A stretch of 64,000 bases of DNA from Nannobrachium achirus (lineage: Eukaryota; Chordata; Actinopteri; Myctophiformes; Myctophidae), in the NCBI GenBank assembly GCA_963921795.1, contig OY997645.1:15524352-15588351 (forward strand). Direction: 5' to 3'. The position numbers were made by a program, and so were the translations under genes. Positions 1 through 10,400 of this stretch are shown here, piece after piece. The notes below the pieces were generated by a model that ran no database searches, was not told where the DNA came from, and saw only the letters and a list, made by a program, of their open reading frames with translations. How positions within the stretch are numbered: position 1 is the stretch's first letter; each line of letters starts with the position of its first letter.

Positions 1-204
1 ACAGTTTTTGAGTGCTTACATAGATGTTCATCATGTTCTGTTCTGTTGAAAGGTGCTGTCTAGGTGTGCTGAGTGCTACAATAATTGTCTCACATCCTGA
101 TGAGCACCATCATGCTTTAGCTACTGTACTTTTGTCCTTTGCCCAGTAATCATTTTTTGAACGGCTGTCTAGTCTAGTAAAAGAAAACATAGTCAAAGGA
201 ATTG
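1..204. other. Unique non-coding sequence
   Basis: I see no gene, repeat or conserved motif here. The segment ends at the TTAA target of the next element. Confidence 0.5.
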
Positions 205-208
205 TTAA

Positions 209-441
209 AGGGGCCACACCAAGCCTTTAAAAAATATATATTTTATAAAAATATTGGTCCATAATACGGTTTTATAGAGTTTTTAGCCTAAACAACCACT
301 CAGATATTGACATTTCATGTTCTGTCTGTCTCTAATTCCAAGCCATTTCAGATGCAATACCAAAATGTCCTTTGTTGGCAACGGGCGTTGTCTTTACTTT
401 GGGCTAAAATTGGAACGATACAGAGAAGATACCATGGCACC

Positions 442-474
<33 letters not shown>

Positions 475-738
475 CACCACTTTACCTCATGGTTCCACCT
501 CATATATATCTCAATAGAATATAGCCTCCCAAAAAGTACCGCCCCCTTCTCGAGGGGGCCCAATAGGAAATGAGCCCACTGCCTACCTAGGCTAAAGAGT
601 ACCGTTCAGACACGCCCATTCAGAAAATCACTGAAATTAAAGGCAAGGCTTAGAGTTTTTTTTTTGGCTGGAAGAGACACTGGGAAGACTAAAAAACAAG
701 AAAAAAAATCAAAATGTGAAATTCATGGTGCAGTCCCT
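209..738. mobile_element. piggyBac-like MITE (TTAA target), carries U6-derived palindrome
   Basis: A 530-bp non-coding unit lies directly between two TTAA tetranucleotides (205-208 and 739-742). Its ends are imperfect inverted repeats: AGGGGCCACACCA on the left and TGGTGCAGTCCCT on the right (10 of 13 positions pair). TTAA duplication is the hallmark of piggyBac transposition. Similar TTAA-bounded elements occur at 14650, 30646 and 49492. There is no transposase ORF, so any mobility would depend on a partner. The centre holds a U6 snRNA-derived inverted repeat (403-475). The superfamily call is inferred from ends and target only. Confidence 0.65.
403..475. repeat. Inverted repeat derived from U6 snRNA
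   Basis: The left arm (403-430) reads as the sense strand of U6 snRNA from about nt 25 to 51, including the ACAGAGA box that pairs with the 5' splice site. The right arm (448-475) is its perfect reverse complement. The antisense side continues through the loop, so about 35 nt match U6 exactly (nt 25 to about 59, ending TTAGCATGG). The loop is about 17 nt and contains CCATGG. The U6 5' stem and 3' tail are absent, so this is not a U6 gene. Transcribed, it would fold into a long hairpin. Confidence 0.85.
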
Positions 739-742
739 TTAA

Positions 743-1171
743 AAGTAGCGGAAACTGCAGATCTAGTACAAGCTCACAATATCGCTATCGGCTATTTTTG
801 CTATGTAAACTGATTAAGGGTCTTTAAAATTGGGTTTTTGAAATATGGTCACCCTAACCGAACGTCAGTAGGATATGAGTGTGCGAGAGTGCAATGTTTC
901 CCCCCTGTCACCTTTTAAAAGAAGACGGAGCGAGGGGGAGAAGTGTGTATGTGTGTGAACGTGTCTCCCTTTAAAAGGGAGGAGGACAAGGAGGAGATAT
1001 TGATTTATGGGCTCCTGCAGCGCTCCTCCCTCATTCATCACCCTGTCCCTGTGTGCAGGCAGCCGTCCCTCTGAACCCACCCACCCCGCCCCCCCCACAC
1101 CACCACGTGTTGCCAGATTTTGCCAGAGAAATAAGTAACGAGGTCTATGAAAACAAGACCAAAATAGAGAG
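743..1171. other. Non-coding; decayed hairpin and small palindrome
   Basis: Contains a weak copy of the recurrent CAGATCT/GTACAAGCTC hairpin near 755-797 and a short palindrome at about 965-982 (CCCTTTAAAAGGG). No coding signal was seen. Confidence 0.4.
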
Positions 1172-1368
1172 AGGGCGAGTGCCAAAGTCCGGCCGGTAGT
1201 ACCTCGGACGGCCACTAGTAAATTCAGATGGCCTATCTATTCGACTGTACCGGCCGGCCGAATATAGCGCCGGCCGTTTGAATTTACTAGCGGCTGTCCG
1301 AGGTACTACCGGCCGGCCAGCCGAATATACCGGTCGGCCGTGGCCGGCCGGACTTTGGCACTCGCCCT
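1172..1368. repeat. GC-rich foldback element
   Basis: A 197-bp near-palindrome. The outer 20-25 bp pair perfectly (AGGGCGAGTGCCAAAGTCCG on the left, its complement on the right). Inner arms also pair around GTACCTCGGACGGCC and ACTAGTAAATTCA. There is no ORF and no obvious target duplication. It could be a foldback transposon remnant or a palindrome-derived duplication; no family is recognised. Confidence 0.6.
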
Positions 1369-1556
1369 TACTGGCAAAATAAGTGACTAGGCCACATGGG
1401 CCCTTTAAACCTAGGCTACTGTATATATACATCAGCTATTTCCACCCCAAAAAATAATAACCTTGTGGAATATTTTTTAGACATTTTAACACTAATCTTG
1501 TATGGGGGTGCCTGGCACAACACATTGTCAGATGGGGGTCCATGGACAAATACATA

Positions 1557-2037
1557 TTAAAGGTCTTATGACATCAAATTTACATTTTTTTCATGTTTCC
1601 TGACCTCAATTACACCCTAAAAAAACGGACCTTTCAACATTCAGTGTTTTTTCTGTAATCTGTCGTTTTTTGAATAATTAGGCTCAGAAAGGTGAGCTCA
1701 TTTGTCTCTGGACGTAGACCTACGCATCATCATCCAGGGGAGGAAGTGGTTGTAGGGGAGAGTATAACCTTTGCTGTTACTTTACATTGTGTTTGCTTCG
1801 GTCCAATGCACCATATACCATTTACGATTCATCACTTTGGTTGTTGAGTTCACCCTCCCTTACAACCACATCCTCCCTTGGATGATGATGCGTACATCCA
1901 GAGGCAAATTAACTAAATTTTCTGAGCCTAGTAATTAAAAAAACTACAGATTGCAGAAAAACCACTGAATGTTGAAAGTTTTTTTTTTTTTTGTGTAATT
2001 GAGGTCAGGAAACAGGAAAAAATGGTTCAGGTTTAAA
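1557..2037. repeat. Long foldback element with TTAA-like ends
   Basis: The left arm (about 1586-1757) and right arm (about 1864-2021) are inverted copies. Outermost paired blocks include TTTCCTGACCTCAATTACAC at about 1595-1614 and its complement at about 1993-2012. Inner blocks include ACGCATCATCATCCA with its complement. About 105 bp separate the arms. A TTAA at 1557 precedes AGGTCTTATGAC, like other piggyBac-type ends in the window, but the right end (GTTTAAAC) is diverged. Non-coding. Confidence 0.6.
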
Positions 2038-3052
2038 CAACATTAGGAAGGAAGTAGAGGTCTTTGGACCTCCCCGAGATCCGAAATTACCCGGGGTCCG
2101 ACCCGGGTAACGGGGCCATTTCAGAGCATTTACCGCGGGTACGGGGCGGAGCCGTTACCGTCTGCCCCGGTTCCCGGGGATTTGATAGTGAAACCCTCAC
2201 AGCAGCTGGCCGCTTGTGCTCGCATGTCTGAGACTCAAAGCACGATGTGAGCTGCTCTGACCCCCCCCCCCCCAAAACCAACCCACCCATCAATGCCACG
2301 CCACTGCAGACGGCCCTGACAGAGAGGCTCCAAGAAGCGCCCGCCGCGGTGCCCAAAAACATGAAGAAGCCACATCTCCTTGGATGAATGACTCCAGTCG
2401 ACGGCGACGCTGGTCTCATATGCTGCCATTTAACAATACCTTCGTACTCTTTAACTGCCATTCGTCTCCATAGACTTCCATGTAATTCATAGTGCACGGA
2501 TCATGCACACCCATGCCTAGATAATGCACCACGTGTGTCCACATTGCTCACAGCTTTCAAACAAAAAAATCCGAATGGAAATCCGTTCAGGCATTCATGA
2601 GATAGCAGCCATTATGTTTTACACTGTTGTGAGCTTGGAGGTCTGCTACCTGAGTTGTATGGGGGTTGTATGGGGGTTAAACAAGCAATTTCGCGATCGC
2701 TATCATGCCTACTAACGTTTTTGGGGTCCAAAAAAAAATTTTTGAAAAAAAAAAAAAAAAAAAAAAACATTTTTTTTTTTTTTTTTTTTTTTATTCACGG
2801 GATTCACGGGCGTGGCAGGGTGGTACAACGGGATTTTTAAGGGATTCACGTTTTTGGCAGTTAATGAGTTAAAATGATGATGTTCTGTTTGTCTGTGACA
2901 ATGTCTTAGGGAACTGGCCCAGATGGCATTCACCATCCCTTATTGTTTGAACAACTAAAAGTAATACTAATACTAATAGTTATTATTATTAATACATTAT
3001 TAATTCGTTATTATCATAAGAATAAGAATAACACAAAATAATAGTATTATAA
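2038..3052. other. Non-coding; poly-A/poly-T palindrome at 2731-2792
   Basis: No gene seen. About 23 A followed by about 24 T (2738-2792) form an A/T snap-back. A short direct repeat (ATTCACGGG) follows at about 2793-2812. A poly-C run lies at 2262-2272. Confidence 0.5.
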
Positions 3053-3475
3053 CTAGTAAGACGCCTCAGGGCAACAAGCGACCTCGCCCTAAAGGGCCAT
3101 GTCTTGGCCGTCTGGCCAGTGATGTATATCAGACCAGTTCCCCATATATGGATATGAAGTCCTGTTAGATATGGGCTTAATATTGATGACATCAGGGATC
3201 TCCATATATGGACATAGAGTGGTTCCAATGACATCACAACATACAATCCCTTTTATGCCCATACATGGAGATCCCTGTCTGAACCAGCCACACCACTGTG
3301 ATGTCACCTGTTTATGCCTATGTATGGAGATCCCTGCTCTGAGTATCTGACATCACTGTGAAGTCACCTGTGATGTCACAGTGATGTGTCAGGGGAACCA
3401 CAGTGTCAGGCGTTACACGTATACGGACAAGCTGTGCCGGTTCTGACAGTAAACTGCGACCGTACAACTACAACT
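3053..3475 (-). mobile_element. Helitron-like non-autonomous element
   Basis: Read on the minus strand, the 3' terminus is a GCGAGGTCGC block followed by a terminal CTAG (plus 3053-3056) and then a host T, matching the Helitron CTRR|T rule. The other end (about 3450-3475) carries GGTCGCAGTTTACTGTCAGA, the same start seen at 50427, 53037 and 54812. The interior has CCATATATGG motifs and TGATGTCA-type blocks shared with the 50-56 kb array. The 5' end is not the canonical TC, so a Helentron-type element is an alternative. Confidence 0.6.
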
Positions 3476-4257
3476 TGTGATGTTTGATTTGAAATTCTCA
3501 AAGCCGGATTTACACAATGGTGACATATTGTCGTGCTGCTGGTTGATGTGGAGTGGGTAATGATGGCACAACAATGTATTTCCAGGTTTAGTTGACTTTA
3601 CTGAACAACGCAGGTGAATAAAGCAGTTTACAGGATCTCTTGGTCAAGTCATGATGATGATCACACTTTATACTTGCTGGTTACAACTCAGATGTAGCTA
3701 TTTTGTCACTTGGGTTCTCTAGTAGTTCTGGCACAGAACGGGAGACGATCCGTCTGTGCTGAGGAACTCTGAGAAACATAGACATAGAAAGGTAGACGCC
3801 TCCTTTGGCTCTGGGGCATAACGGTATGCTCGTGGCACTCGGTGACCGGTTGTTTCCAGGTTGGTTCCCACTTCCACGTGCGTCACAGACACGGAATTTG
3901 GTAGGCCAGTCAGAGGCAGGTGGGGGCGGGTCTTTTCGTACGCAGCCTTTAAGAACAGCTGAGCCTTGCAACATCGGAACTGGATGGAAACAAAGTCCCA
4001 GAAAAGACGCGCTGTGATTGGCCAGTAGTCACTTAGTCACACCGGACGTCCGGCTTCTAGTTGTTACACGTCGCTCCAAATGAACTGCAGCGGTGGATGA
4101 GGTATCTAGCTTTTTATATCTATGCTGAGAAACCTTAATCACACTGGAACAGTAAGACAGGAAGAGCTGACGTCTCTTAACAACTAGCGCAGCACACAGG
4201 TGCAGCCAATGACAATGTGAGATTAAAATGCATGTCCAATCGCTAACTCAAATATAT
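3476..4257. other. Non-coding sequence
   Basis: Unique sequence with no recognisable gene or repeat. Short ORFs on either strand show no domain or codon signal. Confidence 0.45.
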
Positions 4258-4265
4258 AGGTAACT

Positions 4266-4618
4266 ACTAGGGATGCCCGATCATGTTTTTCTGCTCCCGA
4301 TCCCGATCAAATATTTTTGCTACCGATTCGATCCCGATCCTTCCCGATCTTATCTTATCTTAACGCATTAAGGAAAAAGAAAAGAAAAATGCTTTTATGT
4401 TGTCCTTTTTTCATTTAAATAACAGTATCCATTCTATCCAAGCTTCTTTTTTCACTTAGTGCAGCATTGTATCAAAACAAATAAAAAATAAAGCTCATCA
4501 GCTTATATATTTTTTAAATATATAAAGACGAGGTGTTTCCCGATCTTTTTCTCCCAATTCCGATCTTTTGAAATCGGCCCCGATCCCGATCTCCCGATCC
4601 CGATCTGGGCATCCCTAT
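4266..4618. mobile_element. hAT-like MITE with 8-bp target duplication
   Basis: A 353-bp element with inverted ends (ACTAGGGATGCCC and GGGCATCCCTAT) is flanked by the direct repeat AGGTAACT (4258-4265 and 4619-4626). Subterminal regions are rich in CCCGATC repeats on both sides, typical of transposase-binding subterminal repeats. No coding sequence. The 8-bp duplication supports the hAT superfamily. Confidence 0.8.
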
Positions 4619-4805
4619 AGGTAACTGATTCCCATGTTACACATATTCACAGATACAAGGTATCACAGGGCTTTAGGACCTACTGCCCATCACAACAATA
4701 TGAACCCATTATGGTATTCTCTTGTGTTACATCATCTGTCTAGGAACATACAGGACACAACACTTGAAACAAGTGTTGGCTCCTCCATTATTCAATAAAA
4801 CCGGT

Positions 4806-4896
4806 CTGCCTGTCTGTCTGTCTGTCTGTCTGTCTGTCTGCCTGTCTGTCTGCCTGCCTGCCTGCCTGTCTGCCTGCCTGCCTGCCTGCCTGCATG
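4806..4896 (+). repeat. (TCTG)n/(CCTG)n microsatellite
   Basis: A tetranucleotide array of CTGT/CTGC variants. Open frames across it on both strands are repeat artefacts. Confidence 0.9.
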
Positions 4897-5386
4897 CCCG
4901 TTTACAAAGTGACAATTACAATTACACCTGCATGATGCCTGCGCATCTTATGTTGTCCTTGTTGCACGCTAATTAACAACGGTTGTCATGGCGGGTGGTC
5001 TAAATAATATAATTGCTCGTCTTTATCATAACATTCTTATAGCTTTGTTCCCCCGAAAGATTTATTATTCCGTCAACATTTAATGACCTCCCCCCAGAAA
5101 GCCATACAATTTTATTGCTTCTTTCCTACCCCCTTTTCTTTTTACTGCCCCTCATTTAGGAACAAAAAAATAAAACATTGTGTCTGTTATTAATCCATTC
5201 AAACACGGGGAAACTTGCAGAATGAGCAGTTTATGAATATTCATGTCGGGGTGTTGCCCTTTAAAATGAAAAGAAATTACAAAAATTAAAATGATGACGC
5301 AGCCCCACAATGAGCGCTGTCAGGCCGAGAATGAAAACTTTCATTTCTTTTGTGTGTGGCGGACTGGCGGTGCAAGGCTTTGAAGC
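4897..5386. other. Non-coding sequence
   Basis: No gene or repeat recognised between the microsatellite and the next hAT target site. Confidence 0.4.
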
Positions 5387-5394
5387 GCTGCAGT

Positions 5395-5904
5395 CAGGGG
5401 TGTCACACCAAATTCTGGGCCCTGGGTACAAGGATTCACTGCGGGCCCCCCGTGAATGTTCTTCATAGGGGGAGGGGGTTTAACCCATTTAGACTGGAAA
5501 CGCATTATTTTGTGCTTTAACTATTGAAAAATAGCAGATATACAAGCTCACAGCGCGGCACTGCAAGCTTGTAGATCTGCTATTTTTGAATAATCTTGAT
5601 TTTTTTGGGGGGGGGAAACCTATTCCTTTTCTATGTCAGTGGTGCTCAAACTTTTTCATGTGAAGGACACCCAAAATGATATGTATTTGGCCACGGACCC
5701 CCATCTCAAAATATTTAGTTCCAGGGACCACCCAGAAGCAAAAATGTAGTTACAAATGTTCGCTTAGAAAATACCGGTACATATATTCAAAGATTTGCAC
5801 ACATTTTCACGACTTTTCAAAAACAGCAGATCTACAAGCTCGCACCCCTCCACCTTGGGCCCTTGTAACTCAGTCCCACTTTTCCCCCCCTTGTGACGCC
5901 CCTG
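5395..5904. mobile_element. hAT-like MITE, perfect 8-bp target duplication
   Basis: A 510-bp element with inverted ends CAGGGGTGTCAC and GTGACGCCCCTG lies between perfect copies of GCTGCAGT (5387-5394 and 5905-5912). It contains a TTAACCCATTTAG block at about 5481 that matches a terminus of the element at 31304, the recurrent AGATCT hairpin at about 5524-5592, and a half-hairpin at 5817-5847. Related copies lie at 22528-22977 and 48439-48943. Non-coding. Confidence 0.85.
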
Positions 5905-5912
5905 GCTGCAGT

Positions 5913-7212
5913 GGCACCGCCGTGCCAGCTTCCATCAAAGTGCATATGGGTTCACTCAGGTTATAGCCTACATTCATGGAGCATTTTCATCCCTGTTTGA
6001 ATTTTACAAGAATTCAAATGAGGGCTGCCACTTCCTTCACAGCAGGGGAGTGCACGGTGACGGTCACCTGTCCTTCAGCCAGACAAAGACCCTCTTAACC
6101 CTCCCCCCCCCCCCCCCCCACCACCCTCCTTTCATCACCTACTGTATGAATATTCTTCTGCTGCAGCCTTCACAAAGTGAAACCTCCCCTGGCCCCCTTC
6201 ATCAGTGGCGTCAGTTCAGAAAAAGCTAAGGTATGGCAACATGACTGGTGTCGCAACAGGCATGATACATTTATTTTGAGAAGTACATTACATTCTTTTC
6301 CCCCCGTTTCTACGGTTTCTTGGCCTGGATATGGCAGCCTGGAACTGTTGTTCAAGTGCAGCTAAACTTGGCATGTTAGTAAACGTGCCACAATTAACAA
6401 TAATGCATTGCACCTGTGCAGCTGACCTGCGGAACCTGGGAATATACCATTTTGTCAAGATGGGGAGAATACAAGTGTGGAGAATATAATTACCGGTATA
6501 AAAATTGCATTATAGTTATTTTACTATAATTTAACAACATAATAACCAGCACAGATAGACAAAGAGACATTCATGGATTTATATTTAAAAGTAACATTTC
6601 TTTTCCCCCCTGGACCCAGGGTATGGCAACTGCATACCCCTGCCATACCCAATTGACGCCCCTGCCCTTCATCAGACATAACGTAACGGACTGCAATCTG
6701 GGGTCGTGGGAAGGTGATGGTGGCGAGGCACTTTCTCAACTGAAAAAAGAAGAACGTGTCCTTCCTATTAAGTCTGTTTCTTTGCGCTCCTACATCTGGC
6801 TGTGTGTATGTTACTATGTTCGTCTGTCCGTATGTCTGTATGTCCGTCCGTATGTCCTGCAAAGCCTGGCATTGGACAAGCTTCGCGGGACATAATGAAA
6901 TGAACTCATAAAAGGCACCGCTCTCTTCACACTGGGTGTGATTTCTTTTTTGTTGTTGTTTCCAAACATTTTCTGACGTGCATCTTTTAATTCACACTTT
7001 TATGCTGGTGGTACATTATATCGCCACCTCCATGACAGCCGCTTAACCCCCTATTGAGCCAGTCCTAATCTCTTATCAATTGTGCTGCCCTGACCGGCAC
7101 TGAGGGACTCACTTGAATGACAACAGCCACATTCCAATGCTAAAGCTTCTGCCTCCTCCGTCCTCCAGTATGGCAGTGATACGGTGAAGTTGGTGAAATA
7201 TGCAATCTAGGG
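5913..7212. other. Non-coding, poly-C run
   Basis: No gene recognised. A poly-C run lies at about 6103-6119. Duplicated GTATGGCAAC wording at 6230 and 6621 hints at old repeats. Open frames near 6170-6365 and 6524-6895 lack domains. Confidence 0.4.
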
Positions 7213-7887
7213 CCGGATCTAGCCTGTAGGTGAAACACTCATCCATGCCTTCATTACATCCCGTCTTGATTATTGCAATAGTATCCTCCATGGCACCACC
7301 TCCAGAGTCCTCAATAAACTTCAATACGTACAAAATTCAGCTGCCCGCCTACTCACCAGCACCCGTTCCAGAGACCACATAACACCAGTCCTCCGTGACC
7401 TCCACTGGCTCCCGGTCAAACAAAGAATCCATTTCAAAGTTTTACTCAACACCTACAAGGCACTCAACAATCTTGCTCCACCCTACCTCTCCGACCTCCT
7501 CAATCATATGTCCCCTCCCGCTCCCTCAGGTCTGGTGATGCAAATCTCCTCATAGTCCCTAAGACCACGTACCGTACCTGGGGTGACAGAGCCTTTGCTT
7601 TTGCTGCCCCAACCCTCTGGAATGCACTCCCCAAAACCATCAGAGATGCCCCCACCCTCCAAAGCTTCAAAACCACCCTCAAAACCCACCTCTTCCATAT
7701 TGCTTACCCCAGCTAACTCACTCCACTGTCCTTTTTGATCTCTATTGTTTTAATGGTTTTATCCTTTAGTTTTAAAGTGTTTTTCTAATAAAGTAGTTTT
7801 TACTTTTTAGTTTTCTCTTGCCCCCATGTAAAGCGTCTTTGGGTACTTAGAAAAGCGCTATATAAATCTGAGTTATTATTATTATTA
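7213..7887 (+). mobile_element. 3' end of an L2/CR1-type LINE (reverse transcriptase C-terminus)
   Basis: The plus-strand frame from about 7247 reads HAFITSRLDYCNSIL, then QNSAARLLT, HITPVLRDLHWLPV, FKVLLNTYKALN, APPYLSDLL and LWNALP. These are the conserved C-terminal motifs of L2/CR1/Rex-group LINE reverse transcriptases. The frame closes with TAA near 7713. The 3' UTR ends with AAAGCGCTATATAAATCTG and an (ATT)n tail at about 7872-7886, as in fish L2 (Maui) elements. The copy is strongly 5'-truncated, lacking the catalytic RT core and endonuclease, so it is inactive. Confidence 0.85.
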
Positions 7888-8651
7888 CAATAGGTCTTAC
7901 ACCAGGCTACACACTAACCGTATGATTGTAACAAGTTCTGTTCATACCATAATACTCAAAAAAATTAAATTATTATTAAAAAAAAAAACATTTGATTGGG
8001 TTGGCACGATGCACATTTGGGGTGGGCTTTGCCCCCCAGAACCGGCTCTGATGCAATGTCATATTTCACCAAATATGCAAAAACTCCTGGATAAACGTTT
8101 GCTGCGCTACTCCTCCCACAGTTTTGGTGGCAGGCACTTGGGCCATACAATATGTCAAATCGACCGGCTTCATCGGAAATTGATTCCTTGCATTTTGCTA
8201 AGAGATACGTTATAGTTTAATTTATATACATTTATTAGTGAATTCATTTTCTCCATTGACTTTAATTCAAAATTAAACTCTTTCCAAATATGGAGATGGC
8301 TGACCTCATAGATGTCTGACATCATAGACCACATGAGACTGAATGTCCATATTATGGGAATTCCAAGATATGGGCTTAATATTGATGACATCAGCGATCT
8401 TCATAAATGGGCATTAATGTATTAATGAATAACATTTCCCCATTGGCTTGAATGGGGAAAATTCAAATGGTAAGACGAAATTCATTTTCAAGTGTGACTT
8501 GTGGCATATAACCACACTTGCAATTTCCAATTGCATCTTTCTAGTTAGTATAGCACTAGTGCACCCTTAGATTAGCCCCATTGACATGAATGGGAAAGTG
8601 TAAAAACGGCAACCACACACCCAATTTCCCAGAATTGCACCTTTTTTTTCC
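7888..8651. other. Non-coding with degenerate Helitron-like sequence
   Basis: Between about 8280 and 8555 are decayed versions of the window's Helitron-type repeat: CAAATATGGAGAT, ATATGGGCTTAATATTGATG (also at 3171), ACACTTGCAATTTCC and a possible CTAG|T end near 8543. No gene seen. Confidence 0.4.
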
Positions 8652-8857
8652 CGACCAATTACAGCGCGTCTTATTCGGCCAATCAGAGCGCGTCTTGTAT
8701 TCGGCCAATCACAGCGTGTCTTCTTTTCTGACCAATCACAGCGTGTCTTTTATTCGGCCAATCACAGCGCTTCTTGTATTCGACTAATCACAGCGCATCT
8801 TTTTTTCGACCAATCACAGAGCTTCTTATTCGGCCAATAACAGTGCATCTTTGTGTG
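8652..8857. repeat. Minisatellite of about 26-bp units, each with a CCAAT motif
   Basis: Eight tandem units of 24-27 bp follow the pattern CGGCCAATCACAGCG plus TCTT and a T-rich tail. Six of the eight keep CCAAT intact. In the third and fifth it is followed by CACAGCG exactly. The array ends about 60 bp from the 3' end of klhdc3 retrocopy 1. Confidence 0.8.
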
Positions 8858-8915
8858 CGTGTGTGCGTGCATGCGTGCATGTGTGAGCTCGAGCTTGCGT
8901 GCAATGTGGGCTTTG

Positions 8916-9996
8916 TTATTTCTTTCTGTTGCTGTTGGTAGTCATGGTTGCCAGTTCCCACTTGATGTCATGTGGGAGTTCAGACTTATCCAGACCATAA
9001 TAAACAACTGAACGCTTGCATAATGTCTTCAAAGTAGGACGTAAATCTAAGATGTACAGATCAATAGGTACGTTATGGTACTGTTTGTTGTCTGCTTTGA
9101 ATCCTCCAAAGATGATGATACAATCTCCCACCATGCAACAGCACATCCCAGCCATCCTGCAGGGGTCTTTCCCCTTGGGCTCAACCTGCTTCCAGGAAAA
9201 GGTCTCTGGACTGAATTTCCACAGATCATTCAAGCATTGGTTTCTGTTGTAGCCACCAAATATGTACAGCTCTCCATTGTAGGCAAAGGCTGAATGATAA
9301 CCCCGTTCTTCTGGGAGAAGGTGTCCAGAAGGCATGTTCAGCCAGCGGTTGGTCTCTGTGTCAAACACTGTGATGATGTTGTACTTTTGTTGTATTTGGG
9401 TGCCCCCATAGCCCCCAAATACAAACATCTTTGTCCCAATGATGGTGGCAGAGTGACATGCTGAAGCATGTGGTGGAGTTCCTCTGGTGTTAATTAAAGA
9501 CCAGACCATTATAGTGGTGTCCAACTTGTACATGTCATTAATCCATCGAGTCAGCTGGGTGTATCCTCCATACATACACAAACATGACCTTCTCCAGGAC
9601 ACAGGCTGAGTGGTGGCTCCTTGCATCTGGAATGGTCCCAGAAATATTGGGTTTGAACCAGCTGTGGGTGTCGACATCAAAGGCATAAAGCACATTGCAG
9701 TATATTTGATAGCTGCCTCCCCAAATGTAGACAATTTCTTCTACGAGCACAGCTGTGTGACCATATCGTCCGGAGGGAACTTCAATGGGACGTTGTCCTC
9801 TTCCATTTGTCACTGGGGGCAACCTCCCCCAACGCAAAGACAATGTGTTGAAGATATGCACTTCCATCTGATCCCTGTTCAGGTAGCTGTATCCTCCAAA
9901 TGAGTACAGCTTGTGTCCGACTACCACAGCAGCATTGGAGTGCGTTTTAGGTCCTCCTTTCAGATGTATCGTCCAGTGAATCATTTCATACAACAT
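8916..9996 (-). pseudogene. klhdc3: klhdc3-like intronless retrocopy 1, frameshifted
   Basis: KLHDC3 is a kelch-repeat beta-propeller protein that acts as a substrate receptor for CUL2 ubiquitin ligases. The minus-strand frame starts at 9996 (MLYEMIHWTIHLKGG) and carries kelch signatures such as YSFGGY, FDVDTHSWF, SGTIPDARSHHSACVL, MFVFGGY, ELYIFGGYN and WKFSPETFSWKQVEPKGK. It ends with DLRPTLKTLCK and LPHDIKWEL, which match the KLHDC3 C-terminus. About 360 codons are present with no introns, whereas the parent gene has many exons, so this is a processed copy. A 4-bp duplication (GTAT) near 9566-9573 shifts the frame just before a kelch GGY, splitting it into 9996-9538 and 9734-8916. No poly-A tail or target duplication was found, implying age. 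Recognition is from memory of the family, not alignment. Confidence 0.8.
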
Positions 9997-10212
9997 GCAG
10001 CACCGCTGTGTATCAGTTCAAATACTTTACAATAGAGGTTGTTCGAGGGTAGGGACTAAAATTAGCTGAATGGCATTGTGTTGTACAATACAAACATTTA
10101 TATTTAAAAGGACAATCATATTGGATGTGATGACGATATTGTGATGTCATTCCTTGATACTATTATAAGGAATAACTAGAAGTGTGAAATTCTTGGAAAT
10201 TACAAGTGTGGT
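9997..10212. other. Non-coding sequence
   Basis: Sequence upstream of retrocopy 1; no promoter or gene recognised. Confidence 0.4.
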
Positions 10213-10400
10213 GGGCGCTGGCCTTGTGGTCCAGGCACATACCACATCTCTAATGCCTGACAGCGCATTGCGGGTTAGAGTCCCATTCCCAACGCCCTTT
10301 GATGCGTGCCACTCCCCTCATCTCTCCCCATTTCCTGTCGGTCTACTGTCCTATCAATGAAGGCATAAAAGCTTCAAAAACAAATCTTGAAACAAAAAAT
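10213..10400 (+). mobile_element. tRNA-derived SINE
   Basis: An RNA polymerase III A-box-like TGGCCTTGTGG (10219-10229) is followed by a B-box-like GGTTAGAGTCC (about 10273-10283), the usual spacing in a tRNA-related head. The body continues with ATTTCCTGTCGG, CTACTGTCCTATCAATGAAG and GGCATAAAAGC, wording common in fish SINE tails, and ends in an A-rich stretch near 10375-10402. No clear target duplication. Confidence 0.75.

Noticed and set aside
403..475. Functional U6 snRNA gene
   Set aside because: Only the central 27-35 nt of U6 is present, in inverted duplicate; the 5' stem, 3' end, T-run terminator and upstream elements are absent.
10213..10290. True tRNA gene
   Set aside because: A and B boxes are present but the cloverleaf is not restored and the unit continues into a SINE body.
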